Of a DNA stretch of 64,000 nt, positions 41,282 through 51,154 are shown one piece after another. The notes under the pieces are model-generated. The model worked only from the letters and a program-made list of their open reading frames with translations. It did no database searches and had not been told where the DNA came from. Location of the stretch: NCBI GenBank assembly GCA_026419775.2, contig JAOPGA020001037.1, positions 33,155 through 97,154 of the forward strand, given 5' to 3'. The stretch is from Acrasis kona. Its lineage: Eukaryota; Heterolobosea; Eutetramitea; Acrasida; Acrasidae. Both the position numbers and the translations under genes were made by a program. Numbering within the stretch: the stretch's first letter is position 1; every line of letters begins with the position of its first letter.

Positions 41282-42016
41282 ATGAGGAAAACAATATTAG
41301 TATACGGAGACAGTTGGGCGTATGGAAATGTGTACGGTTTAAAATATGCAGTAAAGAAATACCACGGAGATTTCAAAGTCGAATCAGAACATCACTGGGG
41401 AAGCGAGGCCAAATACTTTGCTGAGAACCCCACGCTGCTCTCGAACTTGGTTACAAGACACAAAGCAGATTACATTTTATTGTCGCTTGGTGGTAACGAT
41501 CTTAAAAATATAATTTGGAAGGAAAAGTCCATTGGTGCACTATGGTCTGCTCTAGCTCAGATCAAGAGGTATCTTACTAAAGTTCTTTCTGATTTATATA
41601 GCGTACATCCAAATGTTCATGTTGTAATGTACGGTTATGACTTTATGGGTGACATTAGTGCACACATATCTGGTTATCCTTTTTTATCAGCTATCCACTC
41701 AATTTTAGGTACTCGCCTTATAAACTATTATACAATGAAGTTAGGAGACATGACAAAGGATATCGCAAAAGAAATGAACAAGAAGGGCTGGCGTATGACA
41801 TATGTACCTCTTTGGGGAACTTTACAGGCTGCTTTAAGGTATAAAGCATCTGGTAAGAATGAAGATGACATAGCAATCAATGAAAGTTATCAGTTGGGTG
41901 TGCCAAGCCCACCAGAATATTTGAATGACGTAATTCATGCAAATCACAGAGGATATGAAATATTGATGTGTCGATTATATCGTCAGTACTTTATGCAAAG
42001 TGCGAGTACAGTGTAA
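41282..42016 (+). CDS. SGNH-fold hydrolase
   Basis: A 244-residue esterase/lipase-type enzyme. Block I carries the Ser in LVYGDSWAYG, block III carries GGNDLKN, and block V carries the Asp-His pair in DVIHANHRGYEIL. These three give the SGNH catalytic set. There is no signal peptide, so it is probably cytosolic. The substrate (acetyl ester, lysophospholipid or other) cannot be told from sequence. The stop codon overlaps AATAAA. Confidence 0.88.
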   Translation: MRKTILVYGDSWAYGNVYGLKYAVKKYHGDFKVESEHHWGSEAKYFAENPTLLSNLVTRHKADYILLSLGGNDLKNIIWKEKSIGALWSALAQIKRYLTKVLSDLYSVHPNVHVVMYGYDFMGDISAHISGYPFLSAIHSILGTRLINYYTMKLGDMTKDIAKEMNKKGWRMTYVPLWGTLQAALRYKASGKNEDDIAINESYQLGVPSPPEYLNDVIHANHRGYEILMCRLYRQYFMQSASTV

Positions 42017-42090
42017 ATAAAATTCTTGATTAAAATAAAAAACAATTTTATTTATTTTATCGTAGCCTGAACACCATCAAAAAATGTAAA

Positions 42091-42173
42091 TCAGCACTAG
42101 TATAGTGGTATATATTCACTACAGAATACAAGACTGTCACTCTTGTGACCGGGGTTCGATTCCCCGGTGCTGA
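42091..42173 (+). tRNA. tRNA-Asp (anticodon GTC) with enlarged D-loop
   Basis: The cloverleaf is clear. Acceptor stem TCAGCAC/GTGCTGA has 7 bp. Anticodon stem CAAGA/TCTTG has 5 bp, with loop CTGTCAC, so the anticodon is GTC. T arm CGGGG-TTCGATT-CCCCG has 5 bp. The gene is 83 nt instead of 71: the D-loop has 20 nt. Removing 12 of them (ATATATTCACTA) restores AGTGGTCA, the normal tRNA-Asp D-loop. A TTTTT terminator follows at 42177-42181. All other identity elements look normal. Confidence 0.92.
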
Positions 42174-42176
42174 GGC

Positions 42177-42181
42177 TTTTT
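42177..42181 (+). terminator. RNA polymerase III T-run terminator
   Basis: Five T residues begin 4 nt after the end of the tRNA-Asp gene, as expected for Pol III termination. Confidence 0.75.
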
Positions 42182-42579
42182 AATTGTTCCGTTTTATGTT
42201 TCAATCCTTTCCTTCGTCTCCTCTCGCAGTCTGGGCAGAAGATAAGAGAAAATGCACATGCTTCTCTGTTAATCAAGTAACTTCCGTCTTCTTTTTATCT
42301 TTGCTCATGCTTAATGTGTTGCTGTACGCTATCTTCGGGTTGTTGAAGTTGCTGTTGGATATGTTGTTGACAATACTCGTTCAGTTGCGTCTTCCTGTTC
42401 TTGTTGTTCTGCTTTTGAATAACGGTCAACGAAGTGGAAATGAGCTGTCACATTTTTATGACTAGATGATGAATACAGTGGAATCCATCAAACAAAACAC
42501 ACACATCCATGAATGGTGTAGATTAAAAGTAACATGTTAATGTACGTTCAAAATTATATTTATTTACATTCTCATCGTT
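42182..42579. other. Intergenic, about 400 bp
   Basis: A Gln-rich open stretch of about 50 codons lies on the minus strand (42447-42295) without a start codon. It could be a small exon but I cannot connect it to anything. Nothing else is recognised. Confidence 0.3.
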
Positions 42580-43725
42580 CTAACTTTTCAATCTTTGTTT
42601 AAAATCTAAAGATGTTTGCTCAAGTTTAAAAGCATGGCTTATACTGCTCTCACTAGAAACTCTCTGCCATGTAAAGTCCATGAAGAAATCTCTATCAAAC
42701 CTAAACATGTTTTTAGTTATTATGTGAAATGTCTTCAACATACTTTGATGACTTGATGGCGTCGTCAATTTCCATCTTTGTTAACCTCAACACACTCTCA
42801 CGTTTACCATGTGGAACGAACCCTGTATGAATGGAAACACGAAACATGAATTTTGATTTTGTACGAGGACCTTGATAGTGATAACACCTGATGTAAATGT
42901 CTCCCTGCAGAATAAAGTTAACGTCTAAAGTCATTTTCCCATCAGTGGATGAATAGGACTTTGGTGTGGAATATCCATCAAAAGTAGTGAAGATTAACTT
43001 TTTGGGTTCCTTTTGAGTTGGAGCGGTATAGAATTCAAAAACTGGCGTGCAACCGCCACTACTTTTATTTTTAATAAAACATGAAAAATGAATGACACAT
43101 ACTTGAAGTCTGGAATAGTATACATTGTTATTGTTTTTAAAAGTAGAGCTTTATCGCTGGGTATCCTGCCATGTAGGATTTCAGAAAAGTATTGAACATA
43201 TCTTCTTTGTGATGGCTGCTGTACACCTCTGTCGCTACTACTTCGCTTTAATGCGAAGAAATCTAGAGCCTCACTTCCGTTATCAAATAAACCATTATAA
43301 GTCATATAACAAGCAATAACAGTTCCTGTGCGGCCTCTACCAGCTAAGCAGTGAACGATGGCTACATTATCCTTGTCTTGATTCATCCATTCGTCCATGT
43401 TCTTACAAATTTCAAACAAGTATTCAAGGGGTGGATTGTGGTGATCTGGAAATCCAAACTCTACAACTTGACCTTTAAATTTTTCGTAATTGTACGGGCG
43501 TTCTGATAAATTATAGATTCGATATTTATCTCCATGCGCAAGCTTCAACATGTTTGACACAGAGTCTACGTGGTTGCGGTATAGACCTTCGAAATTTTCT
43601 CCTGGGAATGCCATCGCGATAATGCGGTCCGTTATATACGTAAGGTCTAGATTGTAACCATTGGATTGATATCTAACCTTGTCTCCAGAGACCAGTGTCC
43701 TTATAAAATTGGTCAACAGGCTCAT
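42580..43725 (-). CDS. PTEN: PTEN-type phosphatase with C2 domain
   Basis: Lipid/protein phosphatase of the phosphoinositide pathway. Three exons: 43725-43103, 43061-42744 and 42700-42580, with introns of 41 and 43 nt; 353 residues. The phosphatase domain keeps DLDLTYI-type N-terminal PIP2-binding context (GYNLDLTY), the catalytic Asp in FPDHHNPP (Asp94), the P-loop HCLAGRGRTG (Cys126, Arg132) and PSQRRYV. A C2 domain follows (VFEFYTAP to FMDFTWQRV). It ends soon after C2, without the long PTEN tail. Two details differ from canonical PTEN: the P-loop Lys125 equivalent is Leu127 and the TI-loop Thr-Ile is Gln-Gln. These could alter PIP3 specificity. It is transcribed divergently from SAR1. Confidence 0.93.
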
Positions 43726-43938
43726 CACTGCATGTGAGTGCGAAATCGAAGTTGTCCCTTACAAATAAATTTGAATTAGAAGGCTACCGGATTATCAAAC
43801 CCATCATCAAAGGACATGCGCTCCTCACACATACAAGAATGATCCTGCATCACCGGATTTTTATCCGGGTTACAAAACCCATTTTGTCTAAAAATAGTTA
43901 TCAACCAATAAGAAACACTCAACAAACAACGTGTCGTG

Positions 43939-44638
43939 ATGTTCTTAATAAACTGGTTCTATGGCATTCTGAGTTCTCTAGGTAAGCATTAATAAGCATT
44001 ATGGGCAACTAATATAGTATTTTAAGGCCTCTACCACAAGTCTGGAAAGATCTTGTTCCTTGGGTTGGATAATGCAGGAAAGACCACCCTACTCCACATG
44101 CTCAAAAGTGACAAGTTGGGAACCTACCAACCAACACAACATCCAAGTAAGTTTAACATTTCCTCTTATTTAACACTTCTCCAAGATGTGGAGGAACTAA
44201 CTATGGGAAGCATTAACTTCACCACAATTGATCTTGGTGGACATCTTATTGCCAGAAGATTATGGTTAGAATACCTACAAGATGACGTCAGCGCGATCGT
44301 CTTTTTGATTGATTCCTCTGACCAAGAGCGCTTCAGGGAGAGTAAGCAAGAATTAGATGTATGTTGCTTTTTGTTTTTTTCGTTTCTAATTGTTCAAGCG
44401 CTTATTAACAGACGACCAAATCGGCAAGAGGCCATTCTTAGTTCTTGGTAACAAGATCGACAAGCAAGGAGCCGTCAGCGAAATGTACCTCAAGGGTGCT
44501 CTTGGATTGGATGGACTCACTACTGGCAAGCAGGGTGGCCCAACCAACAACAGACCAATTGAAATTTTCATGTGCTCTATTAGAAACCAAATGGGTTTCC
44601 GCGAAGGTTTCCAATGGTTAAGTCAATATGTTCAATAA
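43939..44638 (+). CDS. SAR1: SAR1-type GTPase (COPII coat)
   Basis: Small GTPase that starts COPII vesicle budding at the endoplasmic reticulum. Four exons: 43939-43981, 44027-44146, 44186-44358 and 44399-44638; introns 45, 39 and 40 nt; 191 residues. The N-terminal amphipathic helix ([17 protein letters not shown]) is typical of SAR1. P-loop GLDNAGKTT, switch II DLGGH with the catalytic His, NKID for guanine specificity and the C-terminal WLSQYVQ are all present. Splicing gives [12 protein letters not shown] across exon 2/3, as expected. The switch II continuation is HLIARR instead of the usual HEQARR. The stop overlaps AATAAA. Confidence 0.96.
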
Positions 44639-44772
44639 ATATATTTTGTTACACACATTGTCATGAATGGTCTATTTTAAGAGTGAAACCGAGTTTGGTG
44701 ATTGTTTCTTGTTGTCGCATCACTTTATGAACCAAAGGGTTTGTCTGATGAGAATTATTTTTGAAACGCAAT

Positions 44773-45105
44773 ATGGGTGACAACAATATACTGAAGAGGT
44801 TGAATTCTTTGTTCAGAAGGAGGAAGGTTAGTGACTCTAGTATTGATCGGAAGGAGGACAAACTGATAAGTCAGGCTTCATTTAAAATGCAAAAATCAAT
44901 GGCAATAACCTTTGATCAAGACAATTATGGATGCACTCTGAAGAGATGCGATACCGAGTACACAAGGAAGAATGGAAAGACAAACACGTTAAAGCGATCT
45001 GTTAGCAATTTATTCGCATCTGCAGGTAGGGCAACGGATGTTGTGTTTGATGGATACTCTCCAAGAGCTCTAGGATTAGTAGAAGTTGAAGCTGTGATGT
45101 ATTGA
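44773..45105 (+). CDS. Small basic orphan protein
   Basis: The 110-residue product starts MGDNNILKRLNSLFRRRKVSDSS, an amphipathic basic helix, then Ser/Lys-rich sequence. A second basic Ser segment (TLKRSVSNLFASAG) repeats the first motif loosely (Leu-Asn/Ser-x-Leu-Phe). Two such helices could bind membranes or a partner. No family is recognised. The gene sits between SAR1 and the next small gene with short gaps. Confidence 0.6.
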   Translation: MGDNNILKRLNSLFRRRKVSDSSIDRKEDKLISQASFKMQKSMAITFDQDNYGCTLKRCDTEYTRKNGKTNTLKRSVSNLFASAGRATDVVFDGYSPRALGLVEVEAVMY

Positions 45106-45201
45106 TCTTTGTAATAAAGTGGATTGTAATATTAAACTTTCCTGTTATAACGTGTATTAATACCCCGCATTCCAATAAAAGATGTTACTATAATAACAGC
45201 A

Positions 45202-45569
45202 ATGAGTGCAAGTGAAAGAGAATTATTACGATTAGCCACTGGGCGATGGGACATTGATAACAACCAAGGACAGGTATCTGTTATTTTCGAAGACAATACA
45301 CTTTCAGGATCAATCAACGTTCTTAACCACGAGGGTGAAATTGCAGATATAGAACGTATTGATCCAAGGAATGGGAAACTACATTTGATTGTTGAGGGTA
45401 AGTAACCAAGTGTGTCACAAATTTGAGAGTTAAAGGTTCTTACGATGAGGAAGGACAGGATGGTCTTTTGATGCTAAAGCCAGACAGAAGAGACAGAACG
45501 TATATAGAAGGAGAATTTGGAATTGGAGATGATGAGATTGAGTTTGAAGCAACAAGAAGGCGGCGGTAA
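45202..45569 (+). CDS. Small beta-rich orphan protein
   Basis: Two exons, 45202-45397 and 45436-45569, flank a 38-nt intron; 109 residues. The strand pattern is GRWDIDNNQGQVSVIFEDNTL, then SINVLNHEG and LHLIVEGG, then YIEGEFGIGDDEIEFEATRRRR. It suggests a small beta-barrel or sandwich, somewhat like lipocalin or META-type domains. No catalytic motif is seen. The stop is followed at once by AATAAA. Confidence 0.7.
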
Positions 45570-45661
45570 ATAAAACACCATTAGTTCGAAACAGTTCTTT
45601 TTTTGCTGGATTAGTTAGGTACTGATTCTATAATCTATTTTTTGTACCAACCTTCATAATC

Positions 45662-46192
45662 TTAAGAAAAATGATAAAATTTATAAAGTTGGTACAAACC
45701 AACTGTTACCAAACCGATTTTAATTAAACTAATTGTAGTGGTGTAAGAATCGCTCTTCGCTCCTTTACTTTGAAGGTTGGACACTAAGCTACCTCTTTTA
45801 GTAGAGGCACCTTGCTTTCTCATCATGCATGAGCCGACGGATTTTTTTGCTATGCCTTTGTGAGTAAAGCCAAGAACATTGAGAATAATGCGATATATAA
45901 TTACTGCACAAGCTGCTCCTCCAACCCAATGTAACATTTGTTTTGATAATTTTTCTTTTCTTAATTTTGATAGATAGGTTTTGAAAGCGTATCGTGCATC
46001 ATCTAAGATAGCACCTCTTGAGGGAACGTGGATCCATGCATCATTTGCTATCTTAGATGATATGTTCTTGCATTCTTGAAGGTCAGATTTTAGAGAGTTC
46101 CAAACATCCTTGACAAGATAACTGTTAGCTTTTATAGATTCTGCAACGTTCCTCCATCCAACTTCTCTATTACCAACAAGAGGATCTGTCAT
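45662..46192 (-). CDS. Orphan membrane protein, two hydrophobic segments
   Basis: The 176-residue frame starts MTDPLVGNREVGWRNVAESI. The N-terminal half is helical and charged. Two hydrophobic segments follow: GGAACAVIIYRIILNVLGF and ISLIKIGLVTVGLYQLYKF, separated by a basic loop. The size and hairpin-like pattern would suit a mitochondrial or ER membrane protein. No family recognised. Confidence 0.6.
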   Translation of the reverse strand: MTDPLVGNREVGWRNVAESIKANSYLVKDVWNSLKSDLQECKNISSKIANDAWIHVPSRGAILDDARYAFKTYLSKLRKEKLSKQMLHWVGGAACAVIIYRIILNVLGFTHKGIAKKSVGSCMMRKQGASTKRGSLVSNLQSKGAKSDSYTTTISLIKIGLVTVGLYQLYKFYHFS

Positions 46193-46354
46193 AATCAATC
46201 AAAACTAATCCATTTTGTAACAAAGTCAACAGAATCCGTTTCGGTTGAAGGATCTGGTGGCATCGCGACTTGAGTGTCATTTCAATAATAAGAATGATAA
46301 AAAATGCTCAAAATATCTTTTATTATTTAAAATTGTAACATAAAACACAAGCGT

Positions 46355-46933
46355 CTAACAAAGGGTAATGATGGAGATGTCTCCAAGGATATCAATACAT
46401 TTTGGATTAATAGCTTTACTGCGATCGTTTTTATCATTTTCTCTTTTTATTTGGGTGAAATTTGATATTGAGTACTCTGTAACTGTGCCATATTTGTTTA
46501 TAAGGGAGTCGGGGACGTAATGTTTCTTGTTGTTATAGTTAATAATTATACTATAGCTTGATGAGGTTACAAAAACAAAGTCATCTCTTCTGTTTTCAAG
46601 TAGCTGTACCGTGACATCTAGACACGTGTCTAAACGTACAGAGGGAACAACATCAGTATATGAGATTTTACAGTGTCTGCAATTATACATCTCAATACCG
46701 ACAATACTTTTGTCGAGAGTAATGTCAAGATAATTACAATCCATGATGCTAACATTGCTTGTTAATCCACGTATAAGCACCCGGCTGAATTTGCAATCGT
46801 ACACTTCAGCTCTGTGTGACCATTTATCTAGTTTGAGGATGACTTCCTTATAATTGGCACTCGTCCCAACTTGGTATTCTACTATACATCTTCTGGAATT
46901 TGCGTCAATCAAAGCAACTGGTTGTCTTGGCAT
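46355..46933 (-). CDS. Free-standing CAP C-terminal (CARP) beta-helix domain protein
   Basis: The 192-residue product consists almost entirely of the C-terminal domain of cyclase-associated protein, also found in RP2 and tubulin cofactor C. It shows stacked short strands: CIVEYQVG, AEVYDCKFSRVLIRGLTSNVSIMDC, IEMYNCRHCKISY, VRLDTCLDVTVQLL and FVFVTSSSYSIII. In CAP this domain binds ADP-actin and recharges it with ATP. The N-terminal helical domain, polyproline and WH2 of CAP are absent. It may regulate actin or act as a tubulin-cofactor-like scaffold. Confidence 0.75.
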   Translation of the reverse strand: MPRQPVALIDANSRRCIVEYQVGTSANYKEVILKLDKWSHRAEVYDCKFSRVLIRGLTSNVSIMDCNYLDITLDKSIVGIEMYNCRHCKISYTDVVPSVRLDTCLDVTVQLLENRRDDFVFVTSSSYSIIINYNNKKHYVPDSLINKYGTVTEYSISNFTQIKRENDKNDRSKAINPKCIDILGDISIITLC

Positions 46934-47160
46934 TAGATCTAATTACAATGTATAAAACATGTGATATTGACAAGTGGTAAAAAACTTTGATAATAATAAA
47001 TAAGTAATTATATCTTATGAAGATTTAATTTATAACGAACCATAACTTAATAATAATAGTGTCTATCAGATGTCGACTGGTGTCTATTCGTTTCTGTTCA
47101 AAATATCGGTCAACCTAAATCACTCAACCTTACTAAACACAGTCATTTTGTAGTAGGACC

Positions 47161-48726
47161 ATGAGCAACAACGAAGAGCCACAATTTGTAGAGGAAGACA
47201 TCGAATCTGATATTTCCACTACAAAAGACTTATCTCCAACCCGCTCTACTAGAGCCTCTCAACTTTTGAGCGGAAGTAGCCACATTCCTGCTCAGGATTT
47301 ATTTGCAAAGTACATCAAACTAGAGACAGAGAACAAGAATATCCAAAGAGCGCTGGACCATGCCACCAACGAGAGGTTAGTTCAGGAAAAAGTCATCAAA
47401 GTCAAGGACAGCGAGCTTATGAGAATCTCTCTCGAGTTTGAAACCGCTAGAGAGAAGATTGACCGATTAAATGATATTATCAGAGTCAAAGAGATGGAAG
47501 TCAATAACATAACTCAAGAAAAGAAGACAATTGAGGAATTATCTGCGCTAAACAACCTAACTTCGAAAAGGCAAAAGGACACCGAATCGCGACACAGAAA
47601 GAACGCTTCTGTGTTACCTGAGGATTCTCTTGATAACATCATTCAGCTAGAGAACGCTATCAAGCTCAAAGACGCATCTATTAATTCGCTACAGAACGAA
47701 GTGAAAACTTTAAAGTTGTTAGCCGCCAAAAAAGAGAAGGCTTTGGAGAAGGTTGAGAAGAATTTGAAGGAAACTGAATACAAACAAGACAAGGTGTACG
47801 ACTTGGAATGTAAAAATTCAGAGTTGATTGTCCAGTTGGAAAAAGCCAACAAAGAGATTAAGACTCTACAAGAAATTACAAAAATGAAAACAAAAGCAGT
47901 AGAAGCTCTTAATAATCAAGTAGATGAGCTCAAAACTGTAGAAGAGAGTTATAAAGATTTTCAGAAGAAGACAGCACAGAGTATTAAAGATATTGATAGA
48001 CAAAAGAGGGAAATTTTGGCAGCTCAAAAGTCAATTGACATGAAGGATAAAGAGATTTTCAAACTTGTTCAGGATAGAGATGTTGTCCCCATCAAATCTT
48101 TAGAGGGAGATAAAAGATATTTGCAGAGCGAGCTAAAACGTGGTATAGAGAAGAGAGCAATCTTGGAGAAGACGGTTTCAGCACAAAACAAGACTATAGA
48201 ATCATTGAGAACTCAACTCAATCAAATCAATATTGCTTTAAGAGAAACCAGACAGGATAGGACAATAGGCCAAATCCGATCGACTCTAAACGCTACTGAT
48301 TCAAAGACCAAGAAGGAAGCATGGACAGAGGGAGAAGACCAAAATGAAGATCAAGGTCAAGCTCAGGAACAGGAAGTTGAAACGGTTTCTGTCGACATGT
48401 TCAATCTTTTACAAAGAAACGTCGAAGAGTTAAGAAAGAACAATTATGATAGAGAAATTTTGATATCCGAGAAGGATGTAGTCATCGAGGCTTTGGAGAA
48501 GAAGGTAGATATTTTGGAGAAAAGTAAAAGTTCGGAGCTCAAGAATTATAAGAAGAAGGTGACAGATTTAGAAAATGAACTCAACAACCTATCCTTTAAT
48601 GCCACCACCACTGCAAAGCAGCAAAGGGAACAGGAAAATAAACAAAAGGTCAAGGAATACGAGACCAAGAAAAGACAGGCCGTAAACTTGAGATCGTCAG
48701 TAAACAACACACAAACTAAAAAGTAA
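47161..48726 (+). CDS. Coiled-coil protein, 521 residues
   Basis: A single exon starts MSNNEEPQFVEEDIES. An acidic N-terminus of about 55 residues precedes continuous coiled coil (residues about 60-500) with breaks around 385-420, where a Gln/Glu-rich linker (EDQNEDQGQAQEQE) sits. The end is basic. No other domain is visible. It could be a cytoskeletal or vesicle-tethering protein. It converges on the TUL1-like gene with 32 bp between stop codons. Confidence 0.75.
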   Translation: MSNNEEPQFVEEDIESDISTTKDLSPTRSTRASQLLSGSSHIPAQDLFAKYIKLETENKNIQRALDHATNERLVQEKVIKVKDSELMRISLEFETAREKIDRLNDIIRVKEMEVNNITQEKKTIEELSALNNLTSKRQKDTESRHRKNASVLPEDSLDNIIQLENAIKLKDASINSLQNEVKTLKLLAAKKEKALEKVEKNLKETEYKQDKVYDLECKNSELIVQLEKANKEIKTLQEITKMKTKAVEALNNQVDELKTVEESYKDFQKKTAQSIKDIDRQKREILAAQKSIDMKDKEIFKLVQDRDVVPIKSLEGDKRYLQSELKRGIEKRAILEKTVSAQNKTIESLRTQLNQINIALRETRQDRTIGQIRSTLNATDSKTKKEAWTEGEDQNEDQGQAQEQEVETVSVDMFNLLQRNVEELRKNNYDREILISEKDVVIEALEKKVDILEKSKSSELKNYKKKVTDLENELNNLSFNATTTAKQQREQENKQKVKEYETKKRQAVNLRSSVNNTQTKK

Positions 48727-48758
48727 ACGACATTTTTGAATTTTAATCACATTATATT

Positions 48759-50837
48759 TTACAACTCTAATTCTGGAAGAGGTTTTCGGCATGTAGGACA
48801 TTCTAACTTGTACTCTAACCACTTTGACAAGCACTCCGAATGGAACACATGATTACAAGGTGTCACCATGATTTCGGGTGCCGACGCTTTTGGTGTCTTT
48901 GCAAACTCGTCCTGGTCTTCTAAAGCATTTACAATTGACAATGGTGTGGTCACTACATCCATGAGCTCTATACTATTCTTTGATGTTACTGTATTCATAC
49001 AAATCACGCATTGGCATTCTCCGTCCTCAAGTATTTCATAGGGAATGGTCCGCTTGTACTCATACCGGGAAGGAGTGAAGAACTTGGGGACCATGAAGCG
49101 TGGACCGTAGTAATGTTGTAGCATCAATACACTTACTTGAATAAACATCCACATGCAAAGATACATTACAAGTGTCGGGTTGGGTTCAAACGCCAAAAAG
49201 TTATTTGGACAAGAATACAAGTCTGCAATGTATTAATAAAACCAACAAAGAATATTTCACTTACACAGCGGAATGGATAGCCTTGATATGCTGACTATAA
49301 TGACGTAGATTGGTGCCAATGACCTCTTTGCATTTCTTGTAATATTACAATAGACTTGAGGCAACCAGAAGGAATAAATCAAAAAAAGAAAGTACATGAA
49401 CAAGAAGTGGAGTTGATACATGATAAAAAGACCAACAACAAGAACACCATAAAATCTTATATACAAACTTTGCAACTCCCTTCTCATGGTCATCCAACCT
49501 TCGGTGAACGCCTGTGGACGCCTCGCCTTCCATATTGTCAACAAGTACCTCATTTGGAACACACTAAAAAGAACAAAATACAGAAAAGCACTGGTAGCAA
49601 ATGCATTAAAGGCACCACTCACAAAAATAGCAAAAGTCAAATGTAAAAGACAAAGATAAGAATCAGTCATGGCCTGTTGACCAATTGTTAATAAAGACAC
49701 CCTTGAAGCACTACTTTGCGTTCTTGTAAAACTCATTTGATAAATTAATGCACATGTTTGTAGGATGATTAAAAGGTTGACCATGAGCGTGTAATGTATG
49801 GCTTTTGTATAAATGGTTTCCACACTAAAAGTCATAATATCTCTTACAACAATAGTAGAATTACAATTTATAGCACTCAAATGTCCTGTTAACACCATCT
49901 TGACCAAACGTTGTCTTTGATCCGCACTGTTTTGTTTGCTTGGTTCGTCGCTGGCAGACATGTCTTGCATTTGTGATTTGAAAAGTGCTTCCTCCTCTTC
50001 GTAGTGATCTCTGACGATAATGTTGTCATCTTCATCTTCGTTCCAACTGGCGGGTTTGACTGTCGTTGCTTTGAAAAGTCCTTTGTAAATACATGTGTTG
50101 AGCGGATCATTGTTAACGGTTCCACTAGCGTATAATTTTTGTTGTTCTTGTTCCCTCAGCATGGCAAGTTGTTCTTGTTCGGAAGCAGAAATGTCGCCGT
50201 TAAGTAAACTTGATGGAGTGGATGCCACGTTGGATAGGAATTGGTCCTTTGTGAGCTGATTTTGGTATTCCCTCAACTTTCTTACATCCCTGTGCTTGAT
50301 GGCGAGTTCGAAGGCTAATTGGGCACTGGTGTCGTTGAAACGAACGCCGTTGGATTTCGTCAACAAGAGACTAGGAGGTTTCAAGTAAAAGTATAAATTT
50401 CCCGTATAAATGGAGTAGACGCCTTGAATGTAAAAGTTCCAATACTTGTCGTGTAGGTAGATGCCATCGCGTAAGCCAACTTCTCCTTCTATGAAATGAA
50501 ATTCTTTCAAGATGGTCTCCGAGCTTTTTAGGTTCATGAAGAATTCACCAGATGATTTTTTGCTGCCGTATAGAGTACCGGACTCGCGGTCCCAAGTTCC
50601 TTTGTAAATACTGGAAATGTTCCTCGGTGTTAAAAAATCAGACTCGTCGGTATTGGGCTGTGTTGTGATTTCCTCCAACGTCTTTGTGTGGTTCGATGAT
50701 GTTGCTACATCTATGGTCGTTGAGTTGTTCGTTTGTATGCTCGCTCGGTAATCCTCATCTGATAAAGCTATTGGTATTAGGGCCACCAATAAGAATATCA
50801 ATACACACCCAGCATTACGCATGGGTTTTATGAACAT
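48759..50837 (-). CDS. TUL1/FLY-type transmembrane RING ubiquitin ligase
   Basis: A Golgi/endomembrane E3 ligase of the yeast Tul1 (Dsc1), plant FLY1/2 family. Two exons, 50837-49265 and 49222-48759, with a 42-nt intron; 678 residues. A signal peptide (MFIKPMRNAGCVLIFLLVALIPIAL) starts the lumenal part, which has the family motifs YKGTWDRESGTLYG and DGIYLHDKYWNFYIQGVY. Several membrane helices follow, with the hallmark FSVFQMRYLLTIWKARRP and RRELQSLYIRFYGVL. The RING-H2 domain ends the protein: CVICMN, TPCNHVFHSECLSKWLEYKLECPTCR. The intron falls at IPLY-LYSCPNNF. Expected role: ubiquitination of membrane proteins for quality control. I chose the ATG that gives the signal peptide. Confidence 0.93.
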
Positions 50838-51154
50838 CAACTTGATTTTTGTAAGCACACTCACCCATAATTGATGTAATCAAGCTCTTAAGGGTGCTTC
50901 ATCATAACTGAGGTATTGTACCGAATCAATTAGAAAGTCTACAGCCCACTTGTTGTTCCCACTCGGTCGATCTAACGGCTGAAGCGGTTTCAAAGTGTGC
51001 TCATAGGTACTGGGAGTGGTTAATTAGCGGAAGGGTTGAGTGGAAACACAAAGCCAACCCATTCGCCAGTCGCCAACATCACATTCATGTTTTTACAGTG
51101 TGACTAAAATAGACTTCTTTGATTGAACTTTGGTGATAATCTTTATTTAGTAAA
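50838..51154. other. Divergent promoter region, 317 bp
   Basis: This lies between the TUL1-like gene and the next plus-strand gene. It is less A/T-rich than most gaps here. No specific element is recognised. Confidence 0.35.
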
